From Lophium mytilinum (lineage: Eukaryota; Ascomycota; Dothideomycetes; Mytilinidiales; Mytilinidiaceae), in contig MU004188.1 in NCBI GenBank assembly GCA_010093605.1, forward strand, positions 1,002,341-1,066,340: 64,000 nucleotides of DNA. The letters run 5' to 3'. The translations under genes were made by a program, and so were the position numbers. The first letter of the stretch is position 1; the number at the start of each line of letters is the position of its first letter. The notes beneath the pieces are model-generated. The model ran no database searches and was not told the DNA's origin. It worked only from the letters and a program-made list of their open reading frames with translations. Below, piece after piece: positions 12,346 to 22,905 of the stretch.

Positions 12346-13320
12346 TAGGGTAAGTGCGCGGTCGAATTCACTTAACGGTTATTATGCTTGCACTTTACAG
12401 GCAAAGCACATGTATTTGAATGGTGATGTACAATCACATTCCATATTCACCGCCTTGCCCGCTATTATACTTTCACTATGGTCGGTATAAGCTAACAGTC
12501 ACTTGGAATAGCTCCTCCAGTTGTTGAGAATACGGAAACCCATTCTTCTCTTAGGAGGAGGTTGATTGATCTAATATAGACTACAGATGGGTTTGTTCTA
12601 GACAGCTTGTCTCTTCCGATATTGTTTGGGGTTTTAAATTCCGACAACAGTACTACGACACTAGTTCGCCGACACGGGTTTACGCCACACGAAGCCTTTT
12701 CGATGAACATTCACTCCTCTCAAGGACGGTCAAATCTAGACTCCGGACGGACCTAGAATCCTGCTTAGCTGCTTCAGGTGGTGATAGAAAGGGGTACACA
12801 GACCAGACCTGTGACCCAACAACTTTACACAACGCTTTGAAAGTCTACAAGCAGTGCCAAAAGGTTGTAGAGAAATCTTTGTCCTAGCATTGTGAGTGCA
12901 CATGTCACCTACACTGATTGCTAAGACGGCAGCGAAATCTCATCGTCGACGAACCGCCTCGATATTGTTTGAGCTTTTTAAGATGCTATTAGTTCAAACA
13001 CTGTGGAAGCCCATCTTCGGTTGTCCATTCAGGTTTCAGCGGACGCATATGTCTTCGCAGTGCTTCGAAGTGCTGAATCAGAAACACGCGCGTCAATCAC
13101 ACGTCACGCTCATAAGATACCCAAGTGCTTTGAATTAATGGATTTAAAGGTACTAGTAGAGTGAGCAACTCTTTAAGAAGAAACACCTTGCGCCAATTCG
13201 AGTATGTATATGTAAGTGAGTTGAAGCCCATAAGGCATTCAGCCGATTCCCGAACTTGTTTCCGGCTAATTTTTAGGGAAAGCGGCATCATGCGTAACTG
13301 CTATTTCGGCCTTTCTAATC

Positions 13321-13460
13321 GAGAGTGGAGTTTTGAGTAGGCGGGAGAGGGGTGGTTAGAGTAAGCGCGGGGTTTTGGGGTTTAGGTGGTCTACGGAAAC
13401 TATTCGGCGACTTTGGTGGTTAAGTTTAGGGGGTTGGAGGGGGAGTTTAGACATAAGAAT
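13321..13460 (+). repeat. G-rich, cytosine-poor tract
   Basis: Roughly 140 bp in which the plus strand is dominated by G and T, with several runs of four or more G separated by short T/A loops, such as GGGGTTTTGGGG and TTTAGGGGGTTGGAGGGGG. Such runs can form G-quadruplexes. It is not a clean telomeric array. Confidence 0.4.
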
Positions 13461-13820
13461 GTTTGATCTGCGGGGATTTATGACATTAAGGCGTTATTAC
13501 TGTGGTTTGACATACGCTCCTAGGAGGTTCCAAGAGTAACAGCTTGTGTTCTTTAGTTGTTTGGTAATAAGTACCGTCTCGACTAAGCGTATACATACGC
13601 CTACCTTAGCACACTAGTAGATCCCCTAAACCCATCAGCGCCAACAGGTCCACACATTGGGTCGATAAGAACACCCTAATGCGCTGGAGCACGGAAGGTT
13701 AAGATAGCGTGCCAGGGTGGGCACATTGTATACGCCCAAACAAGACGTTAGAGGAGAGACTGAACTCCCTCACGTCAGCCTGCTCTTAAAGTGTCCGAAT
13801 GGCTCCGAGACAAGACTAGA

Positions 13821-13828
13821 TATATAAA
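13821..13828 (+). promoter_or_regulatory. TATA box of the thioredoxin-reductase-like gene
   Basis: TATATAAA lies 41 bp before an in-frame ATG at 13862 and 176 bp before the preferred start at 13997. A transcript begun about 30 bp downstream would leave the 13862 ATG with almost no leader, which favours 13997. Confidence 0.5.
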
Positions 13829-13996
13829 TCACACGCCCAAGTCCCTTAATCTATACTCCACATGTTCCCCAAAGCACGCGTTCTTCTACTAGGCTTGCTC
13901 TATAAAGGTCACTGCCAGCCTCAAGAACTCCAATCGTTCCAATCATTCGAATCACTACACCTCCACCACCCAAACCTAAACCTCTTTAACCCGCGA

Positions 13997-15047
13997 ATGT
14001 CTTCCCAAATCTACGACGTCTTGGTCGTAGGTGGTGGCCCCGCCGGCCTCGCTGCCGCCCTAACAGGCGCCCGCGTCCGCGCCAACGTGCTTCTCGTCGA
14101 CAGCGGCGAGTATCGCAACGCGGGCATCAAACACATGCACACAGTGCCATCGCGGGACCACATCGCACCGGAAGAGTTCCGCGCCGCCGCCCGCGCGCAG
14201 TTCGAGCGGTATCCACACGTCCAGATCAAGTCCGCTAGAATCGTGGAAGCGGTGCAAAAGGAGACAGCGAGCGGGTTTCCGGGCTTCGAGATCCGGGATG
14301 ATAAGGGAGAAACATATGCCGGCAGGAAGCTGGTGCTGGCGACGGGATCGAGGGATGTGTTTCCGGCGATTGAGGGGTTTGCGGAGAATTGGCCTTCGCA
14401 CATGTATGCCTCCTTCATTCACCTTGCGTCATTTTGGACTATGGCGTATGCTGACTGCTAGTGATGGTAGTTATCAATGTCTTGGATGTGATGGCTTCGA
14501 GCAACGCGGGACGCCCATTGGGATCCTAGGCTTCGCGGGCCCAGAAGGCGCGCACCTGGCGACGATGGCGCTTGCGTTTGACAAGCGCGTTACGGTGTTC
14601 AGCAACGGGCCTGTTAGCGATGCAGCACCGATCCAGGCGGGGCTCGCGGCGGTGAAGGCACAGGGCGTGAAGCTTGACGAGCGGAAGATTAGGCGGTTGA
14701 TCAACAACGGCGAGAGCCACGAGCAGGGCGTGAGTATTGAATTCGAGGACGGAGAAAGCGTGACGCTAGGGTTCTTAGTTAACAAACCGCCGACTGTGAA
14801 TCGGGCGCAGGGGTTGATGGAGCAGTTGGGGGTGAAGACGGTGCCGAAAGAGAAGGGTGGACATGTGGAGGTGGTTGGGATGATGAATGAGACGAGTGTG
14901 AAGGGGTGTTTCGTCGCGGGGGATACGATGACGCCGATGAAGCAGGTAGCAATTGCGATGGCGGAGGGACTGAAAGCAGCGGCGGGCGCCGGAATGCAGA
15001 TGATGATGGAGGAGACGGCAAGGGCATTGGAAGAAGAGAAGTCGTGA
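13997..15047 (+). CDS. Thioredoxin-reductase-like FAD-dependent pyridine nucleotide oxidoreductase
   Basis: This flavoprotein belongs to the low-molecular-weight thioredoxin reductase superfamily, which also contains fungal dithiol oxidases such as GliT. Exons are 13997-14403 and 14471-15047, giving 327 residues, the usual length. The FAD dinucleotide motif VVGGGPAGL is at about residues 10-18. KLVLATGSRDVFPAI is the conserved ATG motif. A redox CxxC (CLGC) lies at residues 139-142 just after the splice join, and the second FAD motif GCFVAGDTM is near the C-terminus. An in-frame ATG at 13862 would add 45 residues, but the TATA element sits too close to it, so 13997 is preferred. No gliotoxin-like biosynthetic genes sit beside it, so a secondary-metabolite role is not supported. 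Confidence 0.85.
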
Positions 15048-15920
15048 TGTCGCTGGTTTTATGCAGTCCCGTTTGGAGTATAGGCCTACGAAGGTGAATA
15101 GAATCTACCACGAATCTGGCATTTCGGACTACGTTCTAGGCATATCGATTTGAGACCGCGAACAAATATCCAGAGCGGCCATCAACTAGATCACCTCTGC
15201 TATGTTGTCGTGAGCGAGAGAACAATGACGCCCAGATTGAGGAAGTTGGCGTCGGCAAATAACAGAGACGAGCTCGGAAAAGCGGTCAACCATGCTGAGC
15301 CAGGTTTAATATCAGACATGTTAAGTGATAGACAGCCTTTCATAGCATTACAGCTTCGAAAAGACGAATTGATATGCGTTACGCGGAGTTGCGATGAGAA
15401 GGGGTGTACTAGTTGCAGTGAGATGCATTCAAACGCGTCCCACCCCTTCCCCAGTCTGACCTAGTCTGACATTGATAGACCAGGCTGGAAGTCTTGATAG
15501 AGCTGTGGATGTCAGTGCCTCCGACGAGTGCTTGGAGTGTTTGGTTGCAGGATAGAAGTGATGAAGGACAGAGGAAGACGACGGAAGTACTTCCTGCCGA
15601 TAGAAAGGCCAAACGACAACAACGACGCGCCAAAATCCATTTGCTCCTCGTCCTCGCCCTCGCCATCGCCTCACCACTTCTAATACTCACTTTCACGACG
15701 CGACGATTCTCATTGCTCCCCGTCCATTGTATCGCTCGAATTGCACTGTAGCCTTTCCCGCTCCCCACCATCGACAATCCCCAGGCCAAATTCACCCCAC
15801 CACGGGAGTCCTCTCCGACCCCTCCCAACACCGCATAAATTCCACGCGTCGCGCGCTCCCATCCTCCATTGTCTTTGTGGACTCGTAGCGGCACAGCCAC
15901 ACCGTATACTAGCACGCGCC
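15048..15920. other. Intergenic before importin-9
   Basis: About 870 bp. The open frames here lack recognisable domains. The last 150 bp are C-rich and probably the promoter and leader of the importin gene. Confidence 0.35.
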
Positions 15921-18900
15921 ATGGAGGAGCAACTAGTGCAGCTGCTGTCCGCCACACAATCATCCTCAGAAGGACCCCGCAAGTCTGCAGAGGCCCAGCT
16001 GTTGTCCCTCTACGGCCACCCCGAATTCTCCCTGGGCCTCATCAAGATCGCCTCTCACGACTCCGTCCCCTTGAACATTCGGCAAGCCTCGCTGCTCTAC
16101 CTGAAGACTTTCGTTCTCGCCGCTTGGTCACCACAATTCGACGAGTTCAAGGGCCAGGTCCTGGTTCGAGATGAAGAGAAGGGCCAAGTGCGGACCTCGT
16201 TGCTCGACCTGGCGACGAGTGACCAGGAGGACAGAAAAGTGAAATCGGCGGCCAGCTATGTCGTCAGCAAGATTGCTAATGCCGATTTCCCTGAGCAGTG
16301 GCCGGACCTGCTGCCGAAGCTGTTACATCTGATCCCCATTGGGACCGACGGGCAAATACATGGTGCGCTGAAAGTTTTGGACGGGCTCGTCAATGATTGC
16401 TTCAACGAGGAGCAATTTTTCAGCGTGGCAAGAGACTTGATAAAGGTTCTGTTTGATGTTGCAGTCAACGATGCGCGCAAACCAGCGCTGCGGGCGTTGT
16501 CCGTTTCTGTCTTCAGAGGCTGCTTTGATATCCTGGAGATGGTCATGGAGGATCACAAGGTCATGGTCAAGGCATTCGCCGATGAGGCCCTGGCAGGGTG
16601 GCTTCCCTTCTTCGTCGAGGTCATGAAGTCGAGACTACCTCCCCCGCCGTCCGAGGAGGATGAGAATCAAGACATTGGAACCGCAGAGACTTATAGAGGG
16701 CTCGTCTCTCTCAAAATGCAGGTTGTTAAGGTAAGCTCGTCTGATAAGTGCTCCTGTGGATTTCTAATACTCAATTGGCATAGGTTCTTATGAGAATACG
16801 ATCTGTCTTCGCCTCTATACTATCTCCGCAAACCCCGACCCTCTTTTCTGCAACTTGGGAAGAGTTATCATCGCTTCAAACCGCATATCACCAGATGTAC
16901 ATAGAAGGAGAGCGGCAAAGCCGACTAGAAGATGCCGATGGCCTACCGTATACCCTGGACTTTCTCGTACTGGAAGAGCTCGACTTCATGCAGGCCTGCC
17001 TGCGGGCTCCACCTGTTCGATCGGAACTGGAAAAGCAGCTGCAGTCAGCGCAAAACACCGAAGGTACTTGGGTCACTGAAGTTATGAAACTCGCTGTAGC
17101 GTATGCTCAGATCACGACGGAAGAGGAGGGGTTATGGAATGTGGATGTTAATATTTTCCTATCCGAGGAGACGAGTGTCACTGCCAACTACACTCCGAGA
17201 ACCGCGTGTGGTGATTTGGTCATTAAGCTCGGCGAATGGCTGAACACTGCTACGGTTGAGGGTCTCCTCTCCTACACTCGGACCTTGTATTCGACTACGG
17301 AGAGTTGGAAAGCCAAAGAAGCGGTCCTCTTTGTGCTCAATCAGCTTCTATGCGATTTCCAGGATGTAGACAAACAGATTGCTCCGGAAGCCGCCAATGG
17401 TTTCCTCGATTTCATTCGCTACGCGATGCAACAGCCGGACGCCTTCCTGAGAGCACGAGGGTACTTAGTAGCTGGCAGTCTGACAAGAACTTCTGGTGAT
17501 GGTCTCCAGCAAGTTGCGACATCATTCCTAGAAGCTTCGCTCCATGCCATTACGAATGATAAATCAGAGGTTGTTCAAGTATCTTGCATTCGGGCCCTGC
17601 AATTCTACCTCCAGGCCATTCCGCCAGCCATCACCTTACCTCTACAGAACGACATCATCTCAGCGCTGTCTACGTACCTTCAAAGCCAAGACATACAGGA
17701 GTTGGCGGAATGCGACGATTTAATGGTTACGTTCGTCGAAACGCTGCGAGATGCAATCATGCTCGATACCTCGGTCTGTCTCACTGGTGGTGGCTTGGAT
17801 CTTCTCTTCAGCATCGCGAGCCACGGCGCGGGCAACTTCCAGCTAGTTATGCTAGTCAACGAGACATTCGAGGAGGTGACAGGGACAATATCGGCTATGG
17901 GAGCCGAGGCTTATGTGAAGTTGTGTGAGAAGGTGCTCCCATCGCTCACAGGCGCTTTCGATATTGGTAATCTAACCGAGGAGAATGCTTTAACAAACGT
18001 ATGTTAATTGCCTTTCCTCGCATCCCTCCTCATAGATGCAAAAGGTCGCTAATACACTGTCGCAGCTGGCTGCTGAGCTTCTTGCCGTTCTTGCAGAACA
18101 TGGATCTAAGCCTCTGCCTCAGGGCTTCGTCCAGGCCACCATGCCGAAGCTCAACCGCCTATTGCTCGGCTCCCACGACGAAGAATTGCTCAAAGCCGCT
18201 ACTACTGCCATTAAGAACATCATCATGCATGATCATGCACAACTCTTTGCGTGGCACGAAGAGAACGGCAAAGGAGGTCTAGAAGCAGTTCTCATCATCA
18301 TTGATCGCCTTCTCTCCCCAACAGTCGACGACAACGCAGCCTCTGAGGTTGGAGCGCTAGCAGCCGAACTCGTCGAAAAGGCCGGCAGTGAATTGTTGGG
18401 ACCGTACTTGCCTCAATTGTTAACCGCAGTGGCTGTCCGACTGGGTAGTGCTTCGCAAGCACAATTCATCCAAAGCTTGACTCTCGTCTTTGCAAGACTG
18501 AGTCTCATCAATGCGAAGGAGGTCATCGACTTCCTTGCTCAGATGCCGATTGATGATGAAAATGGTCTGCAGCTCGTACTGTCGAAGTGGCTAGAAAACT
18601 CCATTAACTTTGCTGGATATGACGAGATTCGGCAGAAGTAAGTCAAACTTTGTCAAAAAAGCTTCTTTTGAAGCAATTTTGCACGCAGTCGCTAACATCA
18701 TGTTTCACAGCGTCGTCGCCCTCTCCAAAGTCTACGATCTGCAGGATCCGCGCTTAGAGCAGATCCAAGTAAAAGGTAATCTAATTGTTCCACAGAGCGA
18801 CCGTATCATGACCCGCTCGCGCGCACGCACAAGTAAGGAGCCCCCTCCGAACCGCGATCGAATGCGTTTGAGAAGCCGGCCGCTGCGTCGGAAGATGGTT

Positions 18901-19467
18901 GAGTCGGATTGGTCGGAGTCGGATGATGAGTGTGACTTTCGTAAGGAGAATAAACCCTCTGCACGTGAAGACATGACACAATCTGAAGACAACCCACATC
19001 GATATCAACCCATCATCTACCTTTTTCCTTCTTCTCGATCTCGCTCTTGTACTCGTGCTAACGTTCTTTCAACAATAGCACCAGATCAATACACCTACAT
19101 CCCCGCTTCCCTCAAGATCCTCAAAGTCCTTGTCAGCGAACTCCTCGCGGCCGCAGGAAGCTCCCTCGAGGCTGCAGCAGCAGCCGCCGACCTGGCCGAC
19201 GATGTTTCCGACGACGGATCCTGGGAAGACGACCCGAACCCGCTGCTTGATCTCGGCACCGGCATGACGAAGGAGCAGCTCATGGCATTTGCGAACGAAA
19301 GTGTTGGAAGCGGCTTTGGGCCCGCAAGCCGCCAGCGCGACGACGAGACGCAGTCGTATCTGGTCGGCTGGTTCCAAGCTGCGGCGGGCAGGCCAGGCTT
19401 CGAGGCCGAGTTTGCACGGCTGGATCCTGATGAGCAGGAGAAGCTGAGGAGCATGAGCTCTAATTAA
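15921..19467 (+). CDS. KAP114: Importin-9 / Kap114 karyopherin
   Basis: This is a beta-karyopherin that carries core histones, TBP and other cargo into the nucleus (established for Kap114 and IPO9). Exons are 15921-16730, 16784-17998, 18036-18637, 18711-18832 and 19079-19467, giving 1045 residues in phase. The importin-beta N-terminal domain lies at about residues 22-100 (RKSAEAQLLSL, LNIRQASLLYLK), then a conserved DFPEQWPDLLP and a HEAT-repeat solenoid. Near the C-terminus the IPO9 signature IMTRSRART joins TPDQYTYIP exactly across the last intron. That intron (18833-19078) is 246 bp, far longer than its neighbours, and is stop-free in the reading frame, so unspliced message would carry an 82-residue charged insert. 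The first two exons end cleanly on codon boundaries. Confidence 0.92.
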
Positions 19468-20878
19468 ACGAGACGAGAAGAGTAGGATCGGACGGGAGAA
19501 GTCACGCTGCGGTACAGTTTAGAGGACAGCAGGTTTTGGGTAAATGAAGGATGGGGTGGGTGGTGCTAGCGGCCGGCGACTAGTTCCGTATCGGAGCGGT
19601 TTAGTGGACTCAAAAAGTACTTTTGAGGGTTCTGGGGGGGCGGAATAGGATTGATTGCATAGATGGAGTTCGGAGGGCATGCGATTGGGCGCGAGTCAGG
19701 AGGTTTTGCGAGGATGCATGGATTGGTTGACTGGGTGGTTGAGAAGCGGGTCGGAGGAGTAGTGTAGTGTAGGTAATTGTGATCCTTACAGTACATAGAG
19801 TTTGAAGGGAGCATAGCGCTAGTCCCGTATGCCTACATCAGCTTCTGAGTATGCGTCGGAACAGACTTCCAAAAAGTCTTTAAGAAACTTCGAGAGAGTT
19901 TCGGAACTTCGAAGCTATTCGCCTGACTCAGTACTCAGTCTACTCCTCGTCTTTCAAGAGCGGAAACGAGTGATTCTGTAGGACAATGCGAAGAGCACTG
20001 CGATACATCACGCTACACCCTACACTTGAACTATTATGAAGGGTAACCGGGGCTTGAATCTCATCGTGCGCGCCTGCTTTGTCTTCTGGGTACCACTGTG
20101 GTCAGTCTTGGCCGCCGAGTATGGCCCAGATGTTGAGCCCAGAGGAACCGAACGTTCCGTCCATTCGAGGCTCTGACGACCTTTTCGCATCACACTCAAC
20201 CACTGTCACTTGTAACACAGGGAAAGAACTAGGGTTGGACTCGTCGTATCTAAAAGTACCAAAAAAAGCCCTACTCCAAGGCTCCCTGTAATCAATGATG
20301 GAGAGGGTGTCGAAGAAGTGCTGATGTAAGATGGCGCGACTCAACGAGTAGCCACGTGGTAGCCTAGTCAGCTAGGCCTGGCTAAACCGCCCCTGATTAA
20401 ACCGCCTAGCGCTGATGAGTCATCTAGCGGCTTGGCAAAAATCCGACTACTTCCTTTCGCTCGCCCTCCGCACCTTCCTGAAAATTATACTTACCTTGTT
20501 GGGATGGCCGAGCTCACAAATCCGGTCCATCTGGCAGACTGTCCTGCATTGCACCACGCGGCGACGGGCTGTCATGAATCTCCTTCGGGGGCTTCACCGG
20601 CGTAATTTTTGCTGGTCCGCTCTTCTGAGCAACAACCTTTCTTTTCATTGATTGGCTCGCCTTGTGCGGGTGATTGAAGAAGAGCTTCGTGTGTGGTGTT
20701 CAATGGCGGGGATGGGGTGATCCTCTGGTGGATGTGTGGGATGAGCTTCGACGATGGCCGAATTCAACGCTTCTGCAAATGTTTCATTCCTGACGTTATG
20801 GACACTATCGTTCCGGGCTCTAGAAAGACAATGACTTGCTGATATGATCCCAATTGCAATGACTACGTTCGACCGTTT
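19468..20878. other. Convergent intergenic region
   Basis: 1.4 kb between the 3' ends of the importin gene and the PAQR gene. A minus-strand stretch around 20500-20700 has a lysine- and proline-rich open frame that could be a lost or small exon, but I cannot connect it to a gene. No repeats recognised. Confidence 0.3.
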
Positions 20879-22092
20879 TCAACCAATGCAAACATCCTTC
20901 TGCTGCCGCACCTCCCCGAACGCAGATACCAGGCCAGCGTAGTGCACAATGCCAGCCAGCAGAATTATGACATGGAATATCTGATGGCTTGCCCCAACGA
21001 AGTCGAAGGTGCATGGGTACCACCGCTCTGGTATCTGCAATTTGTCAGCGACACTGCTTAGACATCACTCCCCTCAAGACATACCCTGGCTGCATAGAAC
21101 GCAGCACCGACTATGTTGAGAGATCCCATCAGAAGCATCCAATCCAGCGACATCCGCTTCATCTGGATGTCCAAACCGTGGAGCAAAATTCCATGTGCGA
21201 TGAAGACAAGTGCTGACAGTCCTAGACCGGCGTAAATCATCGCTCTCGAGGTCCGGAACGTTGGAGACGAGAAGCGAGGATGAATCGTGAAGGTGATGCA
21301 AGCACCGGCCATCGCAGAGATAAGCAAACCGTAAAAGTTGCGTATACTGGCGTCGCAAAAGAAGCCGTAGTATATCGATGCGATGCTAGCGGACCACATC
21401 AATAGGACGATCCCGAAGTAATCGAGCTGGTATCCCTTTCGCGCCCATGCCGGGCTGTGGTTCCAGATGATATGGCAGCTGTCTGGGCTCAGCAAAGCTG
21501 TCCTTATCTTGCAGCACAGGGAAAATGACGTACCTCACAAAGCAGACGAAGCACGTCGAAACACAGAAAAAATATAGCATGAACAGGACGATGTCGGCGG
21601 ACTTCGCATGTTCATTGAGGGTGTACACACGATGCAGGAAATGGAAAGGGAAGAGAGCAAACACCACTGCTCCAAAAGTATGGGAGTCTATATTGATGGT
21701 TTCATTGTGCCAGTGGAAGATGCTCAATACAGAGCTACTCAAGGAAGGCGAGGTTGGCCTTCCCTGTTAGCTTCACCTCGAGAAAAAGCATACGAAGCTT
21801 ACCGATACCCAGAGCGTAAGTACTCATTCTCTCTGGTTGGATGTCTAAGAAGAACGTTTCCAGCTTAATTGTCAATGAAAGGCTTCACGTACCGCTGCCA
21901 CTTAGCTGCAATATACGTCAGCCTCCACAGCCTCTCTACTCTCTGTTGATGGTAGGGTTACTTACGAATCTTGTCTATCGTCAACAAACGGTCTTCTATT
22001 ATACCTATTTCATTCTCGCTCATGCCCATGATATCCGATTCCTCACCAGAAGGGCCCCGTTCAGAGGCCATACGCACCTTTGAAAGAGCCAT
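20879..22092 (-). CDS. PAQR / adiponectin-receptor-like (Izh) seven-pass membrane protein
   Basis: This belongs to the family of yeast Izh proteins and human AdipoR, linked to zinc and sterol homeostasis and probable ceramidase activity. Minus-strand exons are 22092-21966, 21905-21893, 21844-21803, 21734-21534, 21478-21085 and 21034-20879, giving 310 residues, the Izh length. The conserved elements occur in order: DKIPKWQR, NEY..SGYR, FHWHNETINIDSH, the metal-site SCHIIWNHS, LDYFGI, PERWYP and GASHQIFHV near the C-terminus. The second exon is only 13 nt but is needed to make the conserved KIPKWQR. The acceptor of the fourth exon (TAG at about 21735) is the least certain: it is the one giving correct phase, although it leaves the loop after GYR shorter than usual. 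The start could instead be the ATG at 22071. Confidence 0.82.
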
Positions 22093-22446
22093 TTGAAATG
22101 AAAGAGTTGTCGGAAAAGCGAACGAAGGTCTGAATTCGAGATGTTGTCTCCTAGAAAGTAGCCGCCAGGCTTTGAGTGTGCGGTAGTATAAAAACCAGTG
22201 CAAGGTAGTCTTGGTCATGACTGAGTCAGATATCAGAGCTCTGAATGGGCCTGTGCACTATCACATTCCACAGATATGTAAATTCCAAGCTACGACTCCT
22301 TGTTCTCGGCATAAACATGCGACAATATTGAGTTATAGCTGCGAATTTTAGACAAAGGACAGACAGACAGCGATCAAAGGGGCGCTGAAACCCCATCACC
22401 AATACCCCAAAATGCATCATTCCACGCTCACCCTCCCAAAACTCTC
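22093..22446. other. Intergenic between PAQR gene and secreted-protein gene
   Basis: 354 bp upstream of the PAQR gene and downstream of the secreted-protein gene, both on the minus strand. An open frame continues upstream of the PAQR start to about 22218 but lacks membrane or domain features. Confidence 0.3.
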
Positions 22447-22905
22447 CTAACAGCTAGTGCACTCCTGGCACAAGAAGCTCGTGATTAATTTCCCCGCATC
22501 CACAACGTTCCCGGACGCCGGATCCTTGAACTGATGGAGGTTCGTCTCTCCAGGCGGGTAGACGAAAGCATCACCATGCAGCGTGCATTCATCAGCGGTA
22601 CTGATAATCGTTAGCACTTATTCTCTCACTTTCTCCACTCTCTTCTTCCAGCATAACCGGTAGACCTACTAGGTGATGCGGCAGTACGCTCCTGGGTCTA
22701 CTGCAACCGAGCCTACGTTCCCGTAAAGCGCCACAGGGACATTGTGGCAGGTGTTGTAGTCATAGACCTCGTGGTCGTGGGCGCCGGTGTTGTTGAAGTT
22801 CTCCAGGACGTAAAATGTGACGCCAGCGCCGGCACGTTTGGATTCGGTTGGGAGGGCGGTGGTGAGAGTGATAAGGGCGGCGATGGCGGCGATGGTGAAC
22901 TGCAT
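22447..22905 (-). CDS. Small secreted cysteine-rich protein, crystallin-like, candidate effector
   Basis: The model has two exons, 22905-22670 and 22600-22447, giving 129 residues. Residues 1-18 form a clear signal peptide (MQFTIAAIAALITLTTAL), followed by a KR pair at 23-24 that suits Kex2 processing. The mature part has six cysteines (C53, C75, C84, C123, C126, C129), enough for three disulfides, and a potential N-glycosylation site NNT at 38-40. The arrangement C-x-N, GNVGSVAVDPGAYC, then Y-T-A-D-E-C and PPGETNL resembles the beta/gamma-crystallin-like fold found in many small secreted fungal proteins (inference from pattern). The splice donor GTAGGT is chosen because it joins CRITY to TADEC in frame; without splicing the frame stops at once. 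The role could be effector, antimicrobial or wall-associated; nothing here decides. Confidence 0.75.

Larger units (their letters stand above)
12293..13996. other. Long intergenic region
   Basis: 1.7 kb between divergent genes. No coding segment is supportable. It contains a guanine-rich asymmetric stretch at 13321-13460 and a TATA-like element at 13821. No terminal repeats or transposase fragments were recognised by eye. Confidence 0.4.

Noticed and set aside
13862-13996. Upstream in-frame start for the flavoprotein
   Set aside because: The TATA element is too close, and the added 45 residues have no clear targeting features; kept as an alternative only.
13997-15047. Thioredoxin-reductase-like gene as part of a gliotoxin-type cluster
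   Set aside because: Neighbours are an F-box-like orphan and importin-9; no NRPS, methyltransferase or transporter adjoins it.
18610-19467. Reading importin-9 straight through 18833-19078 as coding sequence
   Set aside because: The flanking segments join exactly as in other importin-9 proteins when it is removed, and good GTAAGG and AATAG sites bound it. Retention is listed only as a possibility.
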